From Haloferax denitrificans ATCC 35960 (lineage in GTDB: Archaea; Halobacteriota; Halobacteria; Halobacteriales; Haloferacaceae): a stretch of 64,000 nucleotides of DNA. The notes beneath the pieces were generated by a model. That model was not told the origin of the DNA. It did not search any database and saw only the letters and a program-made list of their open reading frames with translations. Position numbers and translations under genes: made by a program. The stretch spans positions 1 through 64,000 of the forward strand of contig NZ_AOLP01000006.1 in NCBI RefSeq assembly GCF_000337795.1, in the 5' to 3' direction. This document shows positions 26,074 to 35,506 of this stretch, piece after piece (position 1 is the first letter of the stretch; every line of letters begins with the position of its first letter).

Positions 26074-26385
26074 TTACTTGTTCTGGAAGACGCCATCGGT
26101 ACTGAGCGTCTCCGCCTTCCGGACTGCCTCGCGTTCACGCTCGATATCCTCGGGCAGATCGCCGATGAGAATCTTTGCAACACCTTCGTCCAGTTCTCCG
26201 TCGAGGTACTGTTGGTGCAACTCGACTCGCTCTTCATTCGAGAGTACTTCCCGAAGCTTCTCCTTGAGACCCTCTCGAGCGAGTTCACTGATGTTAATCC
26301 CTCCCAGGCGCATCTCACTGAGGCGTTGACTTGCTCGCTTCTCGTCAGCCCCCCTAAACTGGATTTTGTCGTTAGATGTCGTCAT
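26074..26385 (-). CDS. Small helical regulator or antitoxin-like protein
   Basis: The 103-residue protein reads KIQFRGADEKRASQRLSEM, GGINISELAREGLKEKLREVL, followed by charged helices. The N-terminal part resembles a ribbon-helix-helix DNA-binding motif (strand, helix, turn, helix). The start is the ATG at 26385; an in-frame start at 26415 adds 10 residues. No toxin partner lies next to it. Confidence 0.6.
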   Translation of the reverse strand: MTTSNDKIQFRGADEKRASQRLSEMRLGGINISELAREGLKEKLREVLSNEERVELHQQYLDGELDEGVAKILIGDLPEDIEREREAVRKAETLSTDGVFQNK

Positions 26386-26584
26386 GATAACCGGAGACAA
26401 TCGCTCTAGGAACAATTTTGTTGTGACCAGCCATTCGTGTCATAACAAACTGCTCGGGTGACAGTCTTAAGATCAAGATAGAAAGAAGTACTCTGTCAGT
26501 TGCACGCAGTTTCTGACACTGAACCATTCGTTTCAGAGGTTGCGATTCACGAACGTATTTGATTGCACGGCTGGATCGTCTATC

Positions 26585-27133
26585 ATGAACTCTGCTGACT
26601 TCCTCACCACTCTCGGAACGACGTGCAAACGGTACGGCCCGGGCCGGTTGCCGAGAGCAGAGCGTCATGACATCGGCGCGGGATACGCCCTCGCCTCTGC
26701 TGCAACGGGTGCAACACTGCTATTCGCGCTAATCTCGTGGAGTCTGTATACTCTCGGAGAACCAATCGGTAGTGACTGGAAGTTCTTGGGCACTTGGGCG
26801 CTGATTGCGCTTCCACTCGTCGTCCCGGCCTCATTCATTTCGGCGGTCATCGTCTGGCGTACTCTCCCCTCGGATACTCCGTACTTCGGTGCGAGCGCTG
26901 GCGTGTTAGCGGCATTGGGAACGTATATTCTCGCCCTACTCGCCCTCTTTGCGTTCAGTATGATCGCGCTAGTAATCAATGGGCAATACACAGAGATTCC
27001 GGAAGCGCTAGGATTTATGGTTGTTATCGGGTTCGTCGCACTGGCATCAACGTTCTGGCTCACATTCCCCATCGGGGCGATTAGCGGTATTATTCACGAA
27101 CGCGTGACCCTCAACGGAACCAAGCGGACGTAG
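26585..27133 (+). CDS. Four-helix membrane protein of unknown function
   Basis: The 182-residue protein has four hydrophobic segments (GYALASAATGATLLFALISW; FLGTWALIALPLVVPASFIS; GVLAALGTYILALLALFAFS; GFMVVIGFVALASTFWLTFP). The N-terminus is basic and polar, and no signal peptide is evident. The start at 26585 is preferred over 26540. Single gene. Confidence 0.65.
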   Translation: MNSADFLTTLGTTCKRYGPGRLPRAERHDIGAGYALASAATGATLLFALISWSLYTLGEPIGSDWKFLGTWALIALPLVVPASFISAVIVWRTLPSDTPYFGASAGVLAALGTYILALLALFAFSMIALVINGQYTEIPEALGFMVVIGFVALASTFWLTFPIGAISGIIHERVTLNGTKRT

Positions 27134-27335
27134 TGACTGTCGGCCCCAAACGCAACTCTCCGCACACGATACACAAGTACGATATCGTGATTAGTTCAAT
27201 GATGATACGGTAGAATACCCGTGGTCTCAACGAGCGACATCTTCTGTCTGATTCACGCCGCTGCTGACAACGACTGGGTAGCTTTCAGTGGCCGTGCTGA
27301 TTTCAGGGCACGAGTCTACCGACAGTCCCACCCAG

Positions 27336-27845
27336 TTACCTATGCAGAGTCGGTCTGTCACCCGACCCCGTCGAACTAGAGGATGACGGGTGGCAGGTAT
27401 CCATACCACTGAACGCAGCTAGAATCTCCTCGCTGGTGATATCGAAGTGCACGTAGAAGCACTCGTTTTCGCCCCAGTCCTCGACTAATTGTTCTGCGTC
27501 CGACGTTGAGAAGGTGGCCTCAACTCGGGGATTACGAGCAGTTACCGCAATCTCGTAGGCAACATTCTGTCCCATCCACGCTTCAACAACTTCGACCATA
27601 TCAACGCGATTCGCTTCCCTACCTTCGAGCGTGTGCGATTGTTCGTACACAGGGCGACCACCTCTGAGGACGGTGATGTCGGCAGTAGTCCGGGTGTCTC
27701 GACTATTGAGCACACTGATCTTCCCGAGGCCGACACGTGGTGACCCTGATTCATCACGAAGTGGGAGAGAACCCATACACCCTGCTCCGAGAGTAACAAA
27801 GGGGATAGTGGCGATGAAGTGGCGGCGCGTGGTGGAGGGAGCCAT
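27336..27845 (-). CDS. Tat lipoprotein of unknown function
   Basis: The 169-residue protein starts with TTRRHFIATIPFVTLGAGC, a twin-arginine signal followed by a lipobox (LGAGC). The mature domain is beta-rich (ISVLNSRDTRTTADITVLRGG; YEIAVTARNPRVEATFS), typical of surface proteins. The C-terminus has a serine run. No function is recognised. Confidence 0.7.
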   Translation of the reverse strand: MAPSTTRRHFIATIPFVTLGAGCMGSLPLRDESGSPRVGLGKISVLNSRDTRTTADITVLRGGRPVYEQSHTLEGREANRVDMVEVVEAWMGQNVAYEIAVTARNPRVEATFSTSDAEQLVEDWGENECFYVHFDITSEEILAAFSGMDTCHPSSSSSTGSGDRPTLHR

Positions 27846-28320
27846 TGTCGAATGGTAGGAAGAGCGACGTATAGTTGTTTACTGGCCAAGCGAGGGATTC
27901 GATTGGCTGCTAGTTAGACCACTCCTGGGTGACACCCTGCCCACGGTAAGCGGCGGGGATTCACACAAGCCAAGACTCGTTGGTTTGGGAGATTCACGGG
28001 TTAACATCATTCGAGGGAATGCTGGCACTGCCACGCTGCCGTTACCCCTATCTCTCGTCGTGAGACAGGATTCAAGATTATCTTTTGCGTCCTGCAGCCT
28101 GGTCGTCTAATGGAAGGGATGTCTTCCAAGAAGAGAGGGCGAATCCCCGATATTGTCTCATCGGAGTAGGGCGGGTAGACCTCCTCGGTTAGCATTCTGT
28201 GTGTTGTATTAGCTGTTAAAACTACGTTCGGGCACTGTATCCCCGCCGTAAACGTCGAGGTTGTAGTACCCTGGCGCACAGAAGAAGCAGTCTGGAGGTT
28301 GTCCCCCAACACTTCAGTGG
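27846..28320. other. Region with a possible IS200/IS605 relic
   Basis: A minus-strand frame at 28007-28312 and the flanking GC-rich segments (GTAAGCGGCGGGGATTCAC near 27943) resemble the tail of haloarchaeal TnpB-type elements, and a TTGGGAGATTYAC string recurs at 27993 and 33030. No intact gene is supported. Confidence 0.3.
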
Positions 28321-29535
28321 CTATTCATCGATATCGAATCCGAAGTAACTCAAGCCAGCACCTATACACCCGAGAACTCCTCCGCCTGTGAACGGTATCC
28401 AATATGAGCCAATCTCAGCCTGAAGGATTGAGGTCAACGGTGGGGCGACCAGTCCGGCAATTGCAAACGAAATTGATACCACCGCGAACAGACCGTCAAT
28501 GTCGTTTGTTCCGTATTGGTCTGCGAGAACTGGTGCGAGGAGGGCACCATTGCCACCGTATGCAATCCCAAAGGTAGCAGCAAAGATTCCGACACCAAGT
28601 GTGTCAGAAACTACCGGGAGGAAAGCAATGGTGATACTTGCTAATCCCGAAGCCGCGACGAACAGTTCCATACGACCGACCCTGTCCGCTAGGGGGCCAA
28701 TGAGCAAACGCGTGAGACTAGCAGAGACACCAAATGCGCCGAGGGCCCATGCACCGGTTGAGGCCGTGAGTGACGGTTGAGATGCGACAAACGGGACGAG
28801 ATGAGCAAGGGCGGCATACACGGGTACGTAAATGAGTAGCCACCCACAGAATATCAGCACAAATGGTGGTGACTTCACGACTGGCCAGATAGTTCGCCAC
28901 TTGTTTTGCGACGTGGTCCGTGTTTTATCGGTCGGTGCTCGGCCTGTATGCTTCAATAGCAGTCCGCCTATTAACAGAAGCACCAGAACCAGAACTACAA
29001 TGACAAGGTACGCTTTTCGCCATCCCTCAACCGCGATGAGATGACGGCTGAGTGGTGAAATACCGAGCATCCCGACGCCGATCCCAGAGCTGGCGAGACC
29101 CGACGCAAACGCACGTCTGCCAGCGAACCACCGAGTAATCGTCGTCGAAGAGACGACGTAAATAAAGCTCATTCCCAACGCTGCAACTACACCGTACGAA
29201 AGCGTCAACATGAACAACGAGTTAGAGAAACTCGCACCGAGAAGTCCAACCCCGAAGAGCGTGGTGCCGAGAATCCACGTCCGAACGACGCTAATGCGGT
29301 CGAAGACTTCTGCGAACACTGCTGCGCCGCTACACATAACGAACGTCTGCAGCGCAAAGACGAGTGACGTTGACCCACCCGAGCGACTGAATTCGTTGAG
29401 TAGCCGGGTGAAGAAGACACTGAACGAGTAGGAGACGCCGAATACAGCGACAGTACCCAGAAAACTTGCCAACACGACGAACCAACCGTCGTATACCCCC
29501 CTTTCGGGAGAAACAAACCAATCTGGGTGCTTCAT
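28321..29535 (-). CDS. Major facilitator superfamily transporter
   Basis: The 404-residue protein has 12 predicted transmembrane helices, with the MFS loop motif (LIGPLADRVGRMELF) between helices 8 and 9, and an N-terminal half starting YDGWFVVLASFLGTVAVFGVS as in monocarboxylate/OFA-type carriers. It lies 27 bases downstream of the ABC permease gene and has no copy of the shared promoter motif, so it is probably the last gene of the transporter operon. The substrate is likely a small organic acid; this is inference. Confidence 0.88.
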   Translation of the reverse strand: MKHPDWFVSPERGVYDGWFVVLASFLGTVAVFGVSYSFSVFFTRLLNEFSRSGGSTSLVFALQTFVMCSGAAVFAEVFDRISVVRTWILGTTLFGVGLLGASFSNSLFMLTLSYGVVAALGMSFIYVVSSTTITRWFAGRRAFASGLASSGIGVGMLGISPLSRHLIAVEGWRKAYLVIVVLVLVLLLIGGLLLKHTGRAPTDKTRTTSQNKWRTIWPVVKSPPFVLIFCGWLLIYVPVYAALAHLVPFVASQPSLTASTGAWALGAFGVSASLTRLLIGPLADRVGRMELFVAASGLASITIAFLPVVSDTLGVGIFAATFGIAYGGNGALLAPVLADQYGTNDIDGLFAVVSISFAIAGLVAPPLTSILQAEIGSYWIPFTGGGVLGCIGAGLSYFGFDIDE

Positions 29536-29562
29536 TGAGAGAAAGTCAGAATTGGGTGCCGC

Positions 29563-30225
29563 TCACGCGGATACACCGACTTGAACGTCGTGTCCACGGC
29601 CGACGTATCGTTCGACTCCTGCAAGCAGTAAATCGGCACAAATCGCAAGTAGTGCACCCGGAATCGCACCAGCCAACATCTGAGGTGTATTGAATAGCTG
29701 GATTCCACTAATCACCCAGAGACCAAGCCCACCGCCACCGATGAAGAATGCGAGATAGGCAGTCCCCACATTGATGACAGAGCTCGTCCGTATTCCAGCG
29801 AAGATGACGGGGATAGCAAGTGGAAGCTGGATTCTTTTCATTATCTCCCAGTCAGTCATCCCCATTCCACGGGCTGCGTTGACCGTCTCTCGGTCAACAT
29901 TCTCGATGCCAGTGACTGTATTTGTGAGAATTGGAAGTAACGCGTAAACCCAGATTCCGAAGATTGCAGACTTGAGGCCGATTCCAAGCAAGGGGTAGAC
30001 GAGTGCGATGATGGCGAGGGTTGGAATCGTTTGCGCAACGTTCCCGACGTTCAAAATCCATTTCTTTGCCCGGTCGGAACGTGTTGCAACTATCGCTGCA
30101 GGAACAGCAACTGCGATTGCAGCCAGTTCTGCAACAGCGACCATGAACAGGTGCTCTTGAAGCAGGGTCAGGAATTCCCCGAAATTAGTCAGGAGATACT
30201 GCCATCCCTCAATCAGTGCACCCAT
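29563..30225 (-). CDS. ABC transporter permease, OpuB/ProW type
   Basis: The 220-residue protein has five or six membrane helices and the binding-protein-dependent permease loop (NAARGMGMTDWEIMKRIQLPLA, the EAA-type motif contacting the ATPase). It resembles OpuCB/OpuCD permeases of compatible-solute transporters. Its start is directly after the ATPase stop codon. It pairs with the second permease at 31209-31937. Confidence 0.88.
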   Translation of the reverse strand: MGALIEGWQYLLTNFGEFLTLLQEHLFMVAVAELAAIAVAVPAAIVATRSDRAKKWILNVGNVAQTIPTLAIIALVYPLLGIGLKSAIFGIWVYALLPILTNTVTGIENVDRETVNAARGMGMTDWEIMKRIQLPLAIPVIFAGIRTSSVINVGTAYLAFFIGGGGLGLWVISGIQLFNTPQMLAGAIPGALLAICADLLLAGVERYVGRGHDVQVGVSA

Positions 30226-31212
30226 TCAGTCTCCCCTCCGCGCGATGTTGTGAATCGTGTCCTTCGTGACTGTACCAACGACAGCACTATCAGCGACGAC
30301 TGGAAGCTTCTCTACGTCATGTTGAATCATCCGCGAGAGAGCAACTTGGGCCGAGTCGGCGGGTGAAAGCGTCACGTCCATTTTACCGTTTCCATCAGCG
30401 GCAATTGCAGTCCCTGTGTCTGCTTCCGCTCCAGGTTCGGACATGATAGTCTGGACCTGTGTGACTTGCAATCGTTTGAGCCCCCTATCGGCACCAACGA
30501 AGTCTTCGACGAACTCGTTCGCCGGGTTTTCGAGAATCTCCTGCGGTGTGTCGTACTGGACGACTTGGCCAACGTCGTAGATCGCAATTTTGTCGCCCAT
30601 CTTGAGGGCTTCGTCGATGCTGTGCGTGACGAACAGAATGGTCGTGTCGATTTGTTGCTGAAGTTCCAAGAACTCGTCTTGGAGGTTCTCTCTGGTAATC
30701 GGGTCCAGTGCTCCGAACGGTTCGTCCATGAGCATCACGTCCGGTTCACTGGCAAGTGCACGAGCGATACCGACGCGCTGTCGTTGGCCGCCAGAGAGTT
30801 CACGTGGGTATTGGTCACAGTAGTCTTCTGGAGGCATATCCATCAGCTCCAACAATTCGTCGATGCGTTCGTCGATTCTCGACTCGTCCCATCCTTTGAG
30901 TTCAGGGACTGTTGCGATATTCTCACCGACAGTCATGTGGCCGAACAGACCAATTTCTTGGATGACGTACCCAATATCCCGTCGGAGGTCGATTCTGTCG
31001 AGTTCCTCGACGTCCGATCCCTCATAATAAACGGTCCCACCAGAGGGATCTTCAAGTCTGTTGACCAGTTTCATTGTCGTCGTCTTTCCACACCCAGAGG
31101 GCCCAACGAGCACAGTGGTCGTCCCCTCTTCAACTTCGTAGGAGACGTTTTCGATGGCAACGGTTCCGTCTGAGTACACTTTCGTCACGTCTTCGAATCT
31201 GATTGCAGTCAT
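30226..31212 (-). CDS. ABC transporter ATPase, OpuC/ProV type with a CBS domain
   Basis: The 328-residue protein has Walker A (GPSGCGKTT), signature (LSGGQRQRVGIARAL), Walker B (VMLMDEPFGALDP) and H-loop (FVTHSID). After about residue 240 a C-terminal extension contains a CBS-like unit (DVTLSPADSAQVALSRMIQHD, VEKLPVVADSAVVGTVT), as in OpuCA/ProV, where it senses ionic strength or nucleotides. It overlaps the upstream permease gene by four bases. Confidence 0.92.
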   Translation of the reverse strand: MTAIRFEDVTKVYSDGTVAIENVSYEVEEGTTTVLVGPSGCGKTTTMKLVNRLEDPSGGTVYYEGSDVEELDRIDLRRDIGYVIQEIGLFGHMTVGENIATVPELKGWDESRIDERIDELLELMDMPPEDYCDQYPRELSGGQRQRVGIARALASEPDVMLMDEPFGALDPITRENLQDEFLELQQQIDTTILFVTHSIDEALKMGDKIAIYDVGQVVQYDTPQEILENPANEFVEDFVGADRGLKRLQVTQVQTIMSEPGAEADTGTAIAADGNGKMDVTLSPADSAQVALSRMIQHDVEKLPVVADSAVVGTVTKDTIHNIARRGD

Positions 31213-31937
31213 GCGATCACCTGCTGGAATATGCGCGTCAGTCGCGTCGATTGGATCTCTTCGCCATTTCGGGCTCTGAGGAGTCTCTCGCTGAGTCCGA
31301 ACCCGTAGTCGAGTGCCAGTGCCAGTGCAGAGAGAATAACCGTCGTCACGACGATCATGTCCACGTTACGCTCACGAATCCCCTGGAAGAGGTAATCGCC
31401 AAGCCCACCTGCCCCGATGAAGGCTCCGATAGCAGCGATGCCAACAATGATGACCACAGCATTTCTGACGCCGGCCATGACCACCGGAAGGGCGAGTGGA
31501 ATTTGCACTCTGCGGAGTCGAGAGAGACGTCCCATCCCAAGCCCGCGACCGGCCTCAATGGCTGCTTCGTCGACCTGCGTGAGTCCGATATGAGTATTCC
31601 GGACGATTGGCAGCTGTGAGTAGAGGACCAGTGAAATGATGACTGGTGGACTCCCGATACCGAGAAATGGGATGAGGAGGCCGAACAGTGCGATTGATGG
31701 GATCGTCTGCATGATTCCTGCAAACCAAAGGATGGGGGTTGCTGCCCACTCGTAGAGACTGATAAATGTCCCAAGGAGAACACCCATTGGAAGCGCGATG
31801 CCGATCGTAAGCAGAGTTATCACGAGATGCTCGACGATGAGCTGCGTGATTTGTGTAGAGTGGGACGCGAGGAACTCCAGATAACCCCCGATAACTGCTG
31901 GCGTAATCCCCGAACTGGCGAGTGATTCTGCTATCAT
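31209..31937 (-). CDS. ABC transporter permease, OpuB/ProW type
   Basis: The 242-residue membrane protein has the permease signature EAGRGLGMGRLSRLRRVQIPLALP. It starts 2 bases after the binding-protein stop codon and overlaps the ATPase start. Together with the other permease it would form the heterodimeric channel of a quaternary-amine or compatible-solute importer. Confidence 0.88.
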   Translation of the reverse strand: MIAESLASSGITPAVIGGYLEFLASHSTQITQLIVEHLVITLLTIGIALPMGVLLGTFISLYEWAATPILWFAGIMQTIPSIALFGLLIPFLGIGSPPVIISLVLYSQLPIVRNTHIGLTQVDEAAIEAGRGLGMGRLSRLRRVQIPLALPVVMAGVRNAVVIIVGIAAIGAFIGAGGLGDYLFQGIRERNVDMIVVTTVILSALALALDYGFGLSERLLRARNGEEIQSTRLTRIFQQVIA

Positions 31938-31939
31938 CT

Positions 31940-32890
31940 CTAGATGAGACCGTTGGAAGAGAGGAATGACTTAGCGACCGTTTGCGGGTCCTTTTTGTCA
32001 ATCGAGACTTGTTTGTTCAGGCCTCGAATCGCTTCCGTGGTGAGCTTCGGTGGAATCGGGTTAAGTGCTTCTTCGATTTCTGGATTCGATTCGAGTGTCT
32101 TCTGCTGGATGAGCGGAGCAGGATTGTACACTGGGAAAAACTGTTTGTCATCTTCGAGGACGACGAGGTCGTACTTCGGGATGTTCGGGTTGGTGTTGAA
32201 CCCGAGGCCGACTTGCGCTTCACCTTTGCCGACAATCTGGTAGGTCAGTCCGATACCGACCTGTTTGATGTTTGACTTGAGGTCCGTGAGTTTGTCTTCG
32301 AAGCTGTAGTGGCTCGCAACACCCTTCCAGCCATCAGACCGATTGATGAACTCTGCTGTGTACGCCATTTGGAAGTCGGTGTTACCCTCGTTGACGTACT
32401 CAGCGAAGTCCGAGAGCGTTCGAACACCCGTCTTTTCCGCCCAATCCGGGTTGACCATCAGCACGAACGTGTTGTTCAATGGCGCGCGGTCGAGGAAGAT
32501 GAGTCCGTGTTCGTTCTTGAACTCTTGTTTCACTTTCTGGTAGAGTTTTTCAGGGTCGTTGATCGTCTTCTCGTGCTTCGGTGGTTCAGTGTACCACGCA
32601 GTCCCGGTGTACTCCCAGTAGGCGTCAACTTCCGCATTTTGGAGGGCCTTGAAATTCTGCACTGACCCGCCAAGACCTGTCTTATCTTCAGTCGAGAGGT
32701 CGGTGTTGGCCTTCAGCGCCTCGAGCGCCATGTTCCCCAATATCTTTTGTTCGGCGAATCGTTTCGAGCTGACTGAGACTGTGGTTCCAGAACCAAGGAC
32801 ACCCGAACAGCCGGCTAACCCGGCCGTCGCTGCAGTTCCAATTGCTGCTGCAGTGTTGCGCAAGACGTCCCGCCTGTTACGTTGTGCCAT
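31940..32890 (-). CDS. Substrate-binding lipoprotein of the OpuB/OsmF-type ABC transporter
   Basis: A twin-arginine lipoprotein signal (RNRRDVLRNTAAAIG...LAGCSG) is followed by an OpuAC-type binding domain: SSKRFAEQKILGNMALEAL, VDAYWEYTGTAW (aromatic YWEYTGT motif of glycine-betaine/choline-binding proteins) and a C-terminal lobe. The ATG at 32890 puts the RR near the N-terminus; 32986 is too far upstream. It is the first gene of the transporter operon, and its promoter holds the shared motif (32922-32943) and TATA box (32944-32952). Confidence 0.88.
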   Translation of the reverse strand: MAQRNRRDVLRNTAAAIGTAATAGLAGCSGVLGSGTTVSVSSKRFAEQKILGNMALEALKANTDLSTEDKTGLGGSVQNFKALQNAEVDAYWEYTGTAWYTEPPKHEKTINDPEKLYQKVKQEFKNEHGLIFLDRAPLNNTFVLMVNPDWAEKTGVRTLSDFAEYVNEGNTDFQMAYTAEFINRSDGWKGVASHYSFEDKLTDLKSNIKQVGIGLTYQIVGKGEAQVGLGFNTNPNIPKYDLVVLEDDKQFFPVYNPAPLIQQKTLESNPEIEEALNPIPPKLTTEAIRGLNKQVSIDKKDPQTVAKSFLSSNGLI

Positions 32891-32952
32891 GTCTATGCCA
32901 CCCGAACGTAGTATCATATGCATTCGGTGGAACATGGTAGTCAATATATAAC

Positions 32953-33290
32953 TGCATGATTTTTGAGCGGTTTGTCCCGAGAACATGAGCTATGGCCTTT
33001 TGTGATGGCTCCCCACGAGCAACGGCCCGCTGACTTGGGAGATTTACAGGCGGTCGAGGCGAATGCCTCAGGGCTTGACCCCGAGGTGGTTCACTGTCGG
33101 TATCCAACCTATCCTGAAGAGGATACCTCCGGTTCTCGGTTGGGAAATCCGATACTGTCCGATTGTCTCGATGTGGGCGCGGATGTACCGCGTCGGATAG
33201 CACCCATTACAACGACGAACACGTTACAGTATCATGCGCCGGTTCATCCTACGACTAATGTCGTAGGCTTTCTCGGCTGATTTCTGCGAG
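32953..33290. other. Possible TnpB-type relic without intact gene
   Basis: Between the transporter promoter and the NTF2-like gene the DNA contains CTTGGGAGATTTAC (33029) and the string CTACGACTAATGTCGTAG (33250), a hairpin reminiscent of IS200/IS605 ends. Both strands carry open frames but neither has a recognisable domain. The last part (33291-33404) has a G-run (near 33370) and no gene. Confidence 0.3.
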
Positions 33291-33404
33291 AAGTATACGA
33301 CATTCCATACTACTCGTTCTGTGCAGTGGGTTCAGCGAAAGATGAAAGCGCCCCGCAGTAACCGTGTAGCGGGGGGGGGCCAGTGGCTCACGTAGAGGAG
33401 TCGA

Positions 33405-33815
33405 TCAGTTTCCGTGGAAGGATGGTACCTCGTCGTCGCTGGGGAGTTCGCTCAAAATGGCGCTGTAGTCGAGATACGCGCGGAACTCTGTGATTTTATC
33501 GTCTGAATCAAATGTCATGATGTCGGTGAGGGCGATCCCTTCGAATTCACGCCCCGCAGCAGTCTCGCCGTCGAGCAATCCCTCACAGACAACGGTGTCG
33601 CCGTCCTCATGGAACTGTTGCATCACGTGCTCACCACCGACAAAGAACTCGCTGTTGGCTTCGTAGAACTGTCGAATCTCGTCTTTTCCTTCAATGACAC
33701 CTTTCCGAGGCGATTTGACGACGGCGTCCTCTGCGTACAACTCAAGGACATCTTCGGTTCCAGCGTCAGAGCTATCCATCAGTTCGAAGTACCGCTTGGC
33801 AGTTTCAACGCTCAC
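33405..33815 (-). CDS. NTF2-like (SnoaL-type) protein
   Basis: The 136-residue protein has the NTF2/SnoaL cone-fold pattern: KRYFELMDSS...DVLELYAEDAVVKSP, GKDEIRQFYEANSEFF, TVVCEGLLDGETAAGREFEG, ITEFRAYLDY. Members are small hydratases, isomerases or binding proteins; the substrate here is unknown. The promoter contains the shared motif (33851-33869) with a TATA-like box (33872-33879), so it is co-regulated with the transporter and dehydrogenase. Confidence 0.82.
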   Translation of the reverse strand: MSVETAKRYFELMDSSDAGTEDVLELYAEDAVVKSPRKGVIEGKDEIRQFYEANSEFFVGGEHVMQQFHEDGDTVVCEGLLDGETAAGREFEGIALTDIMTFDSDDKITEFRAYLDYSAILSELPSDDEVPSFHGN

Positions 33816-33933
33816 GACAGTGTATCCAATTCGGGTTGCTTGCTAACCTGTTCGGGCAAACATAGTGTCGGCTTTTAAGTAGAGACGACAGTGTGAGGCG
33901 CCGTCGTCGACACCTCACATCGAGAATTAGATG

Positions 33934-35391
33934 TTACCGCTGTTCGATGTTGGCACAGACGTTCTTCGTCTGCGTATACGAGTCGATTGCAGCGAGACCT
34001 TTCTCCCGCCCGAACCCACTGTCTTTGAATCCACCGAATGGCGTCTCAACGCCACCGGCAAACCATTCATTGATGAATATCTGGCCTGCGCGCACGTCAC
34101 GGGCGAACCTATGTGCACGGCCGAGATTCTCGGTGAATACACCGGCAACAAGACCGTAATTCACGTCGTTCGCAAGTTCGATGGCTTCCTCCTCGTCAGC
34201 GAACGGAATGACCGACAGAACCGGTCCGAATATCTCTTCTTGAGCGATTCGCATGTCGTTCGACACGCCATCGAAGATTGTTGGCTCAACAAAATACCCG
34301 TCCCTGTCGATGACGTCCCCACCTGTGACCGGTTCTCCGACTTCATTGCGTCCGACCTCGAGATATCGCGTGACCTTTTCGAGGTGGCCCTCAGAGACGA
34401 GTGGACCCATATCGTTGTCGTCGATGCCTGGGCCAACAGACAGCGACGAGGCTCTGTCAGCGAGGCGGCTGACGAACTCGTCGTGGATATCTTCGTGAAC
34501 CAGTAGTCTGGACCCAGCAGAACAAACCTGACCCGCGTTCGCGAAGATACCTGTTATCGCACCATCGAGAGCAGTTTCCATGTCCGCGTCTGGGAAGACC
34601 ACGTTTGGACTCTTCCCACCGAGTTCAAGATGAACCTCGGTGATGTTGTCCGATGCAGTACGCATCACTTCCTGTCCTGTGGGGACTGACCCAGTGAAAC
34701 TGATTCCGTCGACATCTGGATTCGACGAGAGCGCAGCACCTGCTTCGGCCCCGAATCCAGGGACGACGTTAAGAACCCCTGCAGGAATGCCTACTTCGAG
34801 TGCCAACTTACCGATTTCGACAGCTGTGAGCGGTGTCTGTTCGGCAGGTTTCACTACCGAGACATTGCCAGAAGCGAGCGCCGGTGCAACCGACCGCCCA
34901 AAGATATTCGTCGGGAGGTTCCACGGGATTATCTGGCCGGTGACACCGAGAGGTTCTCGTATCGTATAATCTGCGTATTCACTGGTCAGTGGAATGCTGT
35001 CGCCGTGAATTTTGTCGGCAATTCCGGCGTAGTACTCGAAGTACCGAGCACACACTTCGACGTCCGAACGAGCGTGTGAGATTGGTTTGCCGTTGTCCAA
35101 TGTTTCTAACCGTGCCAACTCGTCTTCTTGCTCGCGAATTCGGCGTGCGAGCTCGTTTAGGAGTCGACCTCGTTCCTGCGGAGGGGTGGCTTTCCAATCA
35201 GGGAAGGCATCTCGTGCTGCATCAACGGCATCCACAACGTCTTCGGTCTGTGCAGCAGCAACCGTAGCAATCACTTCCTCCGTTGCTGGGTCGACAGCGT
35301 CGAACAGTTCACCGGACTGACTGTCGACGACCTCGCCATCAATTACTAATCCGTAGTCGGCAGTCGTGGTTGAGAGCGTCTCCTGCGTCAT
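33934..35391 (-). CDS. NAD(P)-dependent aldehyde dehydrogenase
   Basis: The 485-residue protein is a full-length ALDH. It shows the N169-type motif PWNLPTN, the coenzyme-binding GSVPTG, the catalytic glutamate in LELGGKSPNVVF, the catalytic cysteine in NAGQVCSAGSRLL and the EEIFGPVLSVI signature. It resembles betaine-aldehyde-type dehydrogenases and would oxidise an aldehyde to an acid. The start at 35391 (MTQETLSTTT) is chosen because the longer frame crosses the promoter. It is divergent from the HTH-10 regulator, and the shared motif lies at 35424-35443. Confidence 0.92.
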   Translation of the reverse strand: MTQETLSTTTADYGLVIDGEVVDSQSGELFDAVDPATEEVIATVAAAQTEDVVDAVDAARDAFPDWKATPPQERGRLLNELARRIREQEDELARLETLDNGKPISHARSDVEVCARYFEYYAGIADKIHGDSIPLTSEYADYTIREPLGVTGQIIPWNLPTNIFGRSVAPALASGNVSVVKPAEQTPLTAVEIGKLALEVGIPAGVLNVVPGFGAEAGAALSSNPDVDGISFTGSVPTGQEVMRTASDNITEVHLELGGKSPNVVFPDADMETALDGAITGIFANAGQVCSAGSRLLVHEDIHDEFVSRLADRASSLSVGPGIDDNDMGPLVSEGHLEKVTRYLEVGRNEVGEPVTGGDVIDRDGYFVEPTIFDGVSNDMRIAQEEIFGPVLSVIPFADEEEAIELANDVNYGLVAGVFTENLGRAHRFARDVRAGQIFINEWFAGGVETPFGGFKDSGFGREKGLAAIDSYTQTKNVCANIEQR

Positions 35392-35423
35392 CGAACGGAT
35401 GTTTCCAAGCTCAAGAGATGACG

Positions 35424-35475
35424 ATTCGGGCAAACATGGTGTCCCGTATAAACCCACTACTATCGGGCACCATAG
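35424..35475. promoter_or_regulatory. Divergent promoter with two copies of the island motif
   Basis: Reading on the plus strand, ATTCGGGCAAACATGGTGTC (35424-35443) is followed by the TATA box CGTATAAAC (35445-35453) and a second copy, TATCGGGCACCATAG (35461-35475). The first copy faces the dehydrogenase, the second the regulator at 35507. Related copies lie at 32922, 33851, 36743 and 37811, each next to a TATA box. Confidence 0.6.
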
Positions 35476-35506
35476 AATTACGAAGGCCCAGTGATTCCCT
35501 ACGCTC

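Noticed and set aside
32877-33280. Open frames on both strands upstream of the transporter
   Set aside because: Neither encodes a recognisable domain. The DNA resembles the worn end of a TnpB-type element.
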